From: Gadus chalcogrammus
Taxonomy: Eukaryota; Chordata; Actinopteri; Gadiformes; Gadidae
Direction of reading: 5' to 3'
DNA: 64,000 nucleotides
Assembly (NCBI RefSeq): GCF_026213295.1
Contig: NC_079415.1
Span: 25,405,612-25,469,611 of the forward strand
How positions within the stretch are numbered: the first letter of the stretch is position 1; each line of letters opens with the position of its first letter. A program made the position numbers and the translations under genes. The notes under the pieces were generated by a model. It was not told the origin of the DNA. It did no database searches and saw only the letters and a list, made by a program, of their open reading frames with translations. Shown one piece after another: positions 25,165 through 64,000 of this stretch.

Positions 25165-25199
25165 GGTACGTGCAAGTCAACTTACGACTTGCACGTACC
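25165..25199. repeat. perfect 14-bp hairpin
   Basis: GGTACGTGCAAGTC, a 7-base loop, then its exact reverse complement. No function was recognised. Confidence 0.85.
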
Positions 25200-25252
25200 A
25201 ACGTACCATCCAAATGGATTACAGCAAGACTCTTAAGAATGTGATGCTATAG

Positions 25253-26109
25253 TAACGGTAGCCGGTTCTAGCTAGCAAGCTGTTTGCTAGCGAACTTTTA
25301 TAGCTTACATTACTTTCTTTCAGAGGCTTGGCGTGCAACATTTGAACTGACGTTTAGCTTATGCTATCATATGAAACTAGGTAACCAAACGTATCTAATT
25401 CTAACAGTTGTGTCATGAATCCATGTCTGAACGGCTTAATGCTTATTGTAACCTATCTGCTAACTGTTTATGTGGTCAACGTTCTATGTGTTTCTTTATA
25501 CAGCAAGAAGAAATACCAGCCAGAATAATTTCCAACCATTCCCTGAGGCCATGGAGAAGCCGGATTCGTTTAGTCCGTTTTTTTTAAATGTTTATGTTCA
25601 AGAAAACGTTTTTAAAATTAAAAATATATATATATTTCAAAAGATGTGCTTTACCGCCATAACATTGTATTTACGGCAGTTATTTTCAACCAGTGTGCCA
25701 AAGGACTGAGGCTGCTGGTACACACTGTTGCACATTTGTTTTGTTTGCTTGGAAGATCGGAAAATCAACCTGAAGAAATCTAAATTCACGACTGGACAGT
25801 TGACTCTTTCCCCTGCACTGCCTAAGATTCGTCCCCCCTGGTGCCTCAGTGGCTAGTTTGATTACGTTGCTTTGTTTGATTTAATTTTCAAGTTATTGTT
25901 TTATTGAGGACAAATCGGCACTACAATATGTATTATATGTACTGTGTTAGAGTGTCATTTTGTGTCATTTTGGTTGGTGGTGTGCCCAAGGATTTTGTAA
26001 ATGTAAAAAGTGTGCCGCGCCTCAAAAAAGGTTGAAAATCACTGATTTACGGTATATGTATTTTTTATTTTATCTTTTATCGAACTTGATAATATATAGT
26101 AGATACTCA
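25253..26109. other. intergenic, nothing recognised
   Basis: AT-rich with no coding signature and no clear repeat. It ends at the TTAA that borders the next element. Confidence 0.45.
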
Positions 26110-26241
26110 TTAAAGGGACTCTCACCTTTGTTGCATTTGAGAATTACAGCACATTGAAATCATCCCGCCTTCCTCCAATGCCCCACCCCCTAAGCGTTAT
26201 TTTTTGGAGTACAAAACTAAGCGTTATTTTTTAACGAGTAC

Positions 26242-26593
26242 TGTAACGACCTCGCCGGTGACATAATGATGTCGAGTCATTAGTAGTTGAAGGTAGTTTT
26301 AATGAACCAAAACCAGGTCACTGAAACCCGTAACATTGTAACCAACGGCAGAAAACCGACACAAAACAAACCCCGGTTACCCCGGCAACCCCCAACACGG
26401 TCTCACTCGCGTGCAGGCCCCCACCCTCCTGTTCTTCCAAGGCCCTCCCCCAGCTGACCTAATGATTCGCCCCCACGCTGATTGACAAGAAGAACATTAC
26501 AATACATGCACATAGAACAACTGGCATAACGGACAACGAAATATAATGTAACACATAACACACAAACTATTTAACTGTCCCAGGGTCGCTACA
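26242..26593 (-). mobile_element. solo LTR with 4-bp target duplication GTAC
   Basis: 352 bp starting TGTAACGACC and ending GGTCGCTACA (near-perfect 10-bp inverted termini). GTAC precedes it (26238-26241) and follows it (26594-26597). A 4-bp duplication fits Ty3-type integration. Base composition favours minus orientation. No internal region is attached. Confidence 0.75.
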
Positions 26594-26605
26594 GTACAAA
26601 AGTTC

Positions 26606-26668
26606 TAGACTCCCATGGGTTATGTTTAGACTCCCATGGGTTATGTTTAGACTCCCAGGGGTCATAAT
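26606..26668. repeat. 22-bp tandem repeat, ~2.7 units
   Basis: The unit TAGACTCCCATGGGTTATGT is repeated with one variant in the last unit (CAGGGG for CATGGG). Confidence 0.85.
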
Positions 26669-26691
26669 ATAGAAAGGTGTATGAGTATTAC

Positions 26692-27372
26692 AAACAGAGT
26701 AGCGGGACAACGTAGCGTCTGAGGCCGAAATGGGTCCCCTAATCGGACTGAATAGTGCGGTTGTTTGCCAACGGTCTGGAGGTCTTCCTGGAGCTCCAGA
26801 TTAACGGGACAACGTCGCGTCTGAGCCCGAAATGGGTCCCGTAATCGGACTGAGTGTGGCGGTTGGTTGCCAACGGTCTGGAGGTCTTCCTGGAGCTCCA
26901 GAGTAGCGGGACAACGTCGCGTCTGAGTCCGAAATGGGTACCGTAATCGGACTGAGTGTGGCGGTTGGTTGCCAACGGTCTGGAGGTCTTCCTGGAGCTC
27001 CAGAGTAGCGGGACAACGTCGCGTCTGAGTCCGAAACGGGTCCCCTAATCGGACTGAGTGGTGCGGTTGGTTGCCAACGGTCTGGAGGTCCTGAGAATCA
27101 TCCAGGGGAGCGGGACCACTTGGCTTCTGAGGCCGAATCGGGTCCCCTTGTCGGACTGAATGGTGCAGTTGGTGGCCAACAGTCTGGAGGTCTTCCTGAG
27201 GCTCCAGAGGAGGGTAACTCTGTGAGTCCGAGTCCGAGATGAGTCCCCTAATCGGACTGAATGATGCAGTTGGTGGCCAACAGTCTGGAGGTCTTCCTGA
27301 GGCTCCAGAGGAGGGTAACTCTGTGAGTCTGAGTCCGAGATGAGTCCCCTAATCGGACTGAATGGTGCAGTT
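26692..27372. repeat. 102-bp minisatellite, ~6.5 units
   Basis: The core ACGGTCTGGAGGTC recurs at 26771, 26873, 26975 and 27077, then as ACAGTCTGGAGGTC at 27179 and 27280, a spacing of 102 bp (one of 101). Each unit also holds GTCTGAG-CCGAAATGGGT and AATCGGACTGA. Because 102 is divisible by 3, frames stay open across units on the minus strand. More than one frame does so, which argues against coding. Confidence 0.92.
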
Positions 27373-27754
27373 TCAGTACGCCGTGGACCACTTTGGTCTG
27401 CCATCGTCAGTCGCTACGGTCGCTACTCGCTACTGTCTGCCGTGGAATCAAAACAAACCCTCTAGTTGAGGACGCGCCTTGATGACGCGGGCCCGAATGC
27501 GCCACAAGAAGCAGACGGAAAACCTTATATATCCATGCAGCAAACAGACAGGTCTGTCGGCCAATAAGGTAATTCGGTCCGAATAATTGTATTGGTTGAA
27601 GTTTTCACTAAATATTATGAGAGTAAAATAATTGTTTGTTTTTACTCCTGGTGGGTCTGTCTTGCATATTAGAGTGTTATTACCTTATTAATACCAATTT
27701 AACCTTATCCAAAAAAAGTGTAAAAATGCAACAAAGGTGAGAGTCCCTTTAACA

Positions 27755-27930
27755 GTTATAAAGAACTTATTTACCTTAATAAGCATTGTTCCCACTTTAG
27801 ATCCCGTACCTGCAAAATGCATAATTAGCAGTTTAATAAAGGATTTATAAACCTTAATAAGCATGGATCCCGCTTTAGATCCTGTACCTGCAAAATGAAT
27901 GATTAGCAATTTAATAAAGGATTTATGATT
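27755..27930. repeat. tandem duplication, unit ~80 bp
   Basis: Two units share CTTAATAAGCAT and GTACCTGCAAAATG, 78 bp apart. The surrounding AT-rich stretch to about 28260 contains related TTATAA-rich words. Confidence 0.7.
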
Positions 27931-28770
27931 AAGCATAGCAAATGCTAAGTAAAGATTTAACAATGACATAATAGGTAAGTTAGTAAGACTCAATAAATGG
28001 GTTTGTAATGCGTTTATTAACAACTATAAGAATCTCATTATTATATACAAGACCATTATTAATGTTATGTAGCAATCAATAAATAGTTAACAAGTTTCTT
28101 ATAAGTGCTTATAAAAGTCTTATAATCTCACGATAGACATGTTTATTATTTTATTATTAACACTTATTGATATTCTTATTAACACAAGCGTATAATAAGG
28201 TCTAATTACATATGAACTAAGGCTTAATACAAGGACCTTAATATGAAGCGTTCATAATAATTTAAACAGTCACAAACAGCTCAGTCTAAAGGAAGACCAC
28301 TATTTCAATAGAATCATTCAATCCTGCGAATGCCATAGCATCTATTTTATAGATCCAGCGACTTTCTTTTTGGTTTACTGTTTTTGTTTATCACCCTTCC
28401 TAGAGGTAAGAGGCACATTATCAATCCCTATGGCGGTGAACAGTATGCCGTTATCATTATTCGCCTCCTTTGAAGTGTCTTGTCATAGCATAATCAGTTT
28501 TCTATTTTTGCGGCATACCTATGTTCAGCGAGGCGGTCTTGTAGTCATCGTTTAGTACGCCCAACATAAAAAAAATCTCACAGAGAGCATTCCAAAACAT
28601 AAATAACATAAGATATTACGTCTCTAACTGATGTTTCTCAGAATGACACAAGGTACTCAGCTTGCTTCTGGAAAAAAAAAAAGATTGATTGTTTGATATG
28701 TAGTCTTATAATTTATGAAATGTTTACACCACTTAACTGTTCCCCCTAAAACAAAATGGTGGGTAGGAAC

Positions 28771-29690
28771 TAGGGATGTAACGATTCACCGATACGAATC
28801 GGTGTCCGGTCAGATTAAAACAGATGCGACTACATCATCGTGGGCCCCTGAATGAATTTAAAATGACCAAGAATCTGCCGATGCAACGATCTAAACATTG
28901 CGAATCGGTTGAGTGAAGCTTTAGCCTGATATCAAGATAGCATTGTCCATTCATTTCATTCCGCTTCCATACGGATCCGTAAAACGAAACTTAAAGGTTG
29001 GGTATGGAATTCTCTTTTTTGGCCATTTTTGCAAAATTACTTGAAATCCTTATCATAACCCACTTACAGCCACTGAGTTAGAAGTACTGACATGAAAATT
29101 AAACAAGCCAATCATCTGTGGAACGGGCAGGGCTCGAAAAACTCCAGCCAATGATTTCCAGACCCACCGAGTGGCATTGGACAGTAAGTACGTCAATCAA
29201 ACGGTCGTACTGCACTCCCCCTCCCCCGATCCAAGCGCGTGACCCCTTCGTGCACATACTCAAAGCTTGTGACCCAGAGCAAGCTTCTGTTTGTTGTTAT
29301 CCTGCGGTAGCTACTGGAGCTAGCTAACTAGCTAATGGCTCTCTCTCGCGCATCGGTGTTCACTCGAGCATGATTGCGCGTCCATGACATGGAATGGGTG
29401 GAGTCAGAGTCAGCGTTGGAGGAGAGGGGGTAGGAACATTTGAGTTGTGTATTTGCAAAATCTGCTGGCGTTTCGCAAATCCCATAACCAACCTTTAACT
29501 ATCTATCAGATTGAATCATATTTATCAAATCGCACTGGATCGTTAGATCCAGTGCGATCGTTAGATCCAAATCGAATCGCATCTAATCGTTCCATACTCA
29601 AATGTATGGTCCCTGAATCGTATCGTAGCACATGTAGGCCTATCTAGATACGTATCGGATCGTCCTATAAAGGAGAGATGCAAACCCCTA
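28771..29690. mobile_element. hAT-type non-autonomous element with perfect 8-bp duplication
   Basis: Bounded by TAGGGATGTAACG on the left and GCAAACCCCTA on the right, and bracketed by GTAGGAAC on both sides (28763-28770, 29691-29698). An 8-bp duplication and TAGGG-type termini fit hAT elements. No transposase frame is present. A small hairpin around GCACTGGATCGTTAGATCC lies near 29535. Confidence 0.85.
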
Positions 29691-29822
29691 GTAGGAACCA
29701 ATATCTTCTCAACATAACTATCTATTTAAATGTTATCTAAAAATGTATAATTTTAATAACAATAAAATAACAGTATAATTAAAATTAAAATTAAAATAAT
29801 ATTAACAATGGGAATTATAAGG

Positions 29823-35794
<5,972 letters not shown>

Positions 35795-37020
35795 CAATGC
35801 AGTCTTGTAGGGTCTGTTCACTGGGTTTTTCACCGCTGGACCATTTAATATGGTTGGTTCATCGCTGGAAATTACCGCCTCCCGAGAGCGAAACCAGTCA
35901 TCAAAATGACGCACATTGAATGACTCGCGTTCTCGGATGTTATAAACAGAAGACAAGAACCACATAAGGAATTGCTTCCCGATTCTTCCTGGCGAACTGA
36001 CAGATGCGAACCGTATCAAGGAAAAGAATCATGAAATCCATCACTAGAATTCAATTTATATCGGAAGTGGGCAGAATAGTAAATAGGGCACGCCTAGAGG
36101 TTTTAATTGACCCAGGTAAACCTATGATCACTTTATATAGTGTTGTCCAATATGTACAGAAGAAACCATTTACAACTGGTGTTGGCTTGAAATATGGTCA
36201 AAATGAAATTGAAACTAAATTAAATCACGAACCAAATCAGAGATAACTTCTCTGCCTTATCACAAGGGATTGTTTCTTATTAGGGGTTTGCCCCGCTGGC
36301 TATCAATTAAGTTATTCCTACCTGTTAGTAAGTTGGTCCTTCAGAGGAAATGCCATTCGACAGAATACCTCCATAGAAAAATAGGTTTTATTTGAAGTCA
36401 AAATCACAGAAGATACATGTTATTAGTAAAGAGACACACAAGAGACAATGCAAAACATTGACTTTATATTGTATCATCATGTGGACCTCCAAGCAAAACA
36501 TAACAAATTGAAAGCAATTGCTTGCCAACGAATGTAGGTGTGACAGATTTAAACACATGTTTGGAAACTCCCAGAACTTACTTCTGGATTCTAGAGAAGC
36601 AAAAGCAAAAGGGAAGCAAACCCATGACTAAGATACTGTGAGTGGAATGCAGGTCAGGCCTGAATGTCGAATATTATCAACAAATATTTCCTTTGCGTGT
36701 GACATAAAAACATTCCTGTTCTTCCATCATTCTGATAAACAGGAAGTCTCTTTGTGGACAGACTGATCTTCATGGGGTTGTACAATCAAGAGGGAGGAGA
36801 ATGAACCAGAGGACGTATTCAGGTTTAGCATAGTCTATTATTGCGTCATTGTTTGATAAAAAAGAGGGAGTAGTTTTACATGGTATTTGTAACTCTTGGG
36901 TGTATAGCGGTTGCGATTTGCTCCTTTCAGAGCAAGACGGTTGGACGCGTGTCTGCTAGCGAAGATATTCTACAGCAAATGAAAAAAACCGAGATGTACA
37001 TAATGAAAGAAAAAGGGGAT

Positions 37021-37026
37021 TTTATT
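37021..37026 (-). terminator. candidate EED polyadenylation signal
   Basis: AATAAA on the minus strand, 280 nt past the EED stop codon. It is the first such hexamer found; no transcript evidence is available. Confidence 0.35.
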
Positions 37027-37305
37027 GAGACAAACTCACCTGAACAGTCTATTTCAATAGCCAGAAAATGGGCGACCTGTGTTTAGCGCTCTGTGACGCG
37101 TAATTCCCTTTCTCAAAGGGAAGGGGGTACAGCCCCTCCCAAGACAACACTCATCCAGGGTCAGGTATCAGTTCGTTGAACGAAACACTTGCTAAAAAAT
37201 AACAACTGTTTCTGACCCATGGGGAAACGACCCCCGTGGCGGCTGCACAGGGCAGGGACCCTATGGTTGAACGGGTGAAGGTGGCAAGTGGCGGAGGGAT
37301 GGAGC

Positions 37306-62672
<25,367 letters not shown>

Positions 62673-62760
62673 TTTGCGCGGTCTAAGCCTCTTCCGCCTC
62701 AGTCCCCGCCCTTTCCGTCCGTGAAGAGGCTAGTGCAACGCCCACTCGCCCGAGAAATGT
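62673..62760 (-). promoter_or_regulatory. EED 5' region with GC box
   Basis: The stretch upstream of the EED start is GC-rich and contains GGGCGGGG on the minus strand near 62704-62711. No TATA box was seen. This fits a CpG-type housekeeping promoter, but no transcript start can be read from the sequence. Confidence 0.3.
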
Positions 62761-63115
62761 GAACGTTTTAACCGGCTAACTCGGCATTCACAGAGTATCT
62801 GTGGATACCATATAGGTCCATGGTGGAAACCTATTGTTCTTGAGTTTATTATGTTAACTTTTTTTTTATATTTACCATTTAAAATAAGGTTCTAAAATAA
62901 TATAATAATTATATGTCGATATAAATATACAATTCTAAATCAATTTCCTTTCAAATACTACCATTAAAATCCACACATTTGACCATACCCTTTTATAAAT
63001 CTCAATCTCTTTAATAAAAAACATTTACAATAACTTTCAACAGTCCAACAAAGCATTTTTTTTCAAATCAGGCATCGCAAAGGAATGAAGATGACTCGAG
63101 ATTGGACCCAGCCTT

Positions 63116-63302
63116 TTACTTAACCATGACGGTGTTTTCCATAGAGGCCTGGCTCATCCCTTCAAACAAATCCTCATCCTCCACCACTTCCTCCTCCTCC
63201 TCCTCCTCCTCCCCCTCCTCCAGCTGTTCTGCGCTTCGCTTCAGTCCTCTCTGTTTCGACAGGGCCACTGCGTAACGGATCGTGTAAATGTTCCACTCGC
63301 AT
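63116..63302 (-). CDS. last coding exon of an unrecognised gene, acidic C-terminus
   Basis: 187 nt on the minus strand after a good acceptor (TTGTCTCTTTTCAG), ending in TAA. The exon begins with the third base of a codon, then reads CEWNIYTIRYAVALSKQRG, an LKRSAEQLEEG block, a run of eight glutamates, EDEDLFEG and a final MSQASMENTVMVK. The family is not recognised. The stop lies 444 bp upstream of the EED start codon, so the two genes are in tandem. A possible 25-nt exon with good splice sites near 63930-63955 does not fit this frame (it would create a stop), so the upstream structure is unresolved. The other two minus frames are also partly open, one giving a poly-glycine run; the acidic frame is the more protein-like. 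Confidence 0.55.
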
Positions 63303-64000
63303 CTGAAAAGAGACAACAAAAACATTGTCAACGGCCGACGGAAATGTACCATCCATCCAGCAGTATTTATTAAACAACTTTGACCGTCTGTACCTTCATT
63401 TTTTTCTAATTAATTATGTTGCCATTATGCCACGCCTGACAACCAACTATTGTGTCAACATGAACTTTGAAGTCTCTTTGAAAATTTGTAGGCAGAGCAA
63501 TTGAGTTACATTTCACTCGCAATTATACTTATATATATTCTGTAGCTATGCCTATCTTTATCTAGAATCCATGTTTATTCTTAAAGTGCCGATCTGGGTT
63601 GAGTGCAGGGCATGGCTGCCCGCATCTATCAAAGCCTGCTCTGTACAAAAGTCAGCGGCGAGTTTTAGAGCACAACGGACAGCGGTATGTCACTGATAAA
63701 CCTCCTGACTGCAGCATCGAGTGTACAGCACCGCCCCTTACGCAAACTTCCATGAGATCTGTCAGCTGAGGGGAGATTCTTTTTTACACAATGCCGTTAG
63801 ATGACTACGTAAGGGTATCTTGACTGCGTCAGGAGACTGTGGCCCTTCGCATCGCCCCCAATCAACGTCATTTAACACTGACTGCAGCTTTTTATGGGGA
63901 GAGAAACAACGGTTGTGGACCTTACCAAACGCCCTATCCATTGTATCGGCCTGTAAAATGAAAATAAAATAAAATGTATTTATTCAGCACATTTAATAAC
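63303..64000. other. presumed intron of the upstream gene
   Basis: No repeat family was recognised. On the minus strand a pyrimidine tract and TTTTACAG near 63956 followed by GTAAGG near 63927 could mark a small exon. Confidence 0.3.

Larger units (their letters stand above)
26114..27748. mobile_element. TTAA-flanked non-autonomous DNA transposon (piggyBac/Kolobok-like target)
   Basis: The left end AGGGACTCTCACCTTTG and the right end are perfect inverted copies for at least 25 bp. TTAA lies directly outside both (26110-26113 and 27749-27752). TTAA targets are typical of piggyBac and Kolobok elements. No transposase frame is inside; instead it contains a solo LTR, a 22-bp repeat and a 102-bp minisatellite. 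Confidence 0.75.

Overview
This window is vertebrate genomic DNA, almost certainly from a teleost fish. It has intron-split host genes with GT-AG junctions, long (CA)n microsatellites, fish-type L2 and RTE/Rex3 LINEs, tRNA-derived SINEs, and many small DNA transposons, several still bracketed by readable target-site duplications. The species cannot be fixed from the sequence alone.

Three host genes can be supported, all on the minus strand. (1) EED, the WD40 subunit of Polycomb repressive complex 2, is complete: 12 coding exons between 37306 and 62672 join in phase into a 444-residue protein. (2) A CD200 (OX-2)-like immunoglobulin-superfamily membrane protein lies between 29823 and 35794: leader exon, V domain, C2 domain, transmembrane exon and a tentative tail. 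(3) The last coding exon of an unrecognised gene with an acidic C-terminus (63116-63302) stops 444 bp before the EED start codon.

From left to right: 1-7750 holds a foldback element, an L2-like LINE (1900-3420), a solo LTR with a 5-bp target duplication (3785-4188), a MITE and a tandem triplication. 8140-16410 is a full-length, very young Ty3-type LTR retrotransposon: 938-bp LTRs with four differences by eye, a tRNA-His-type primer site, gag and a 1.4-kb-codon pol. 16797-21443 holds an RTE fragment and several copies of a TA-flanked element that carries a tRNA-derived SINE inside it, two of them forming a palindrome of about 2 kb. 22258-24835 is a decayed second Ty3-type element. 26114-27748 is a TTAA-flanked element holding a solo LTR and a 102-bp minisatellite. 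28771-29690 is a hAT-type element with a perfect 8-bp duplication. The introns of the CD200-like gene and of EED are filled with further elements; EED intron 10 (45016-50129) is almost one stack of nested transposons. 58405-61516 is another stack of hAT, PIF/Harbinger-like and foldback elements.

The most unusual observation is inside the LTRs of the young Ty3 element. Each LTR holds a 32-bp and a 61-bp block separated by a 286-bp segment with textbook splice sites. Downstream in the same LTR the two blocks occur again, joined exactly at those splice sites. The LTR therefore appears to contain both the unspliced and the spliced form of its own leader, as expected if cDNA copied from a spliced transcript had been built into the LTR during reverse transcription. 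The element also lacks a normal short target duplication and is instead flanked on both sides by the same segment of about 370 bp.
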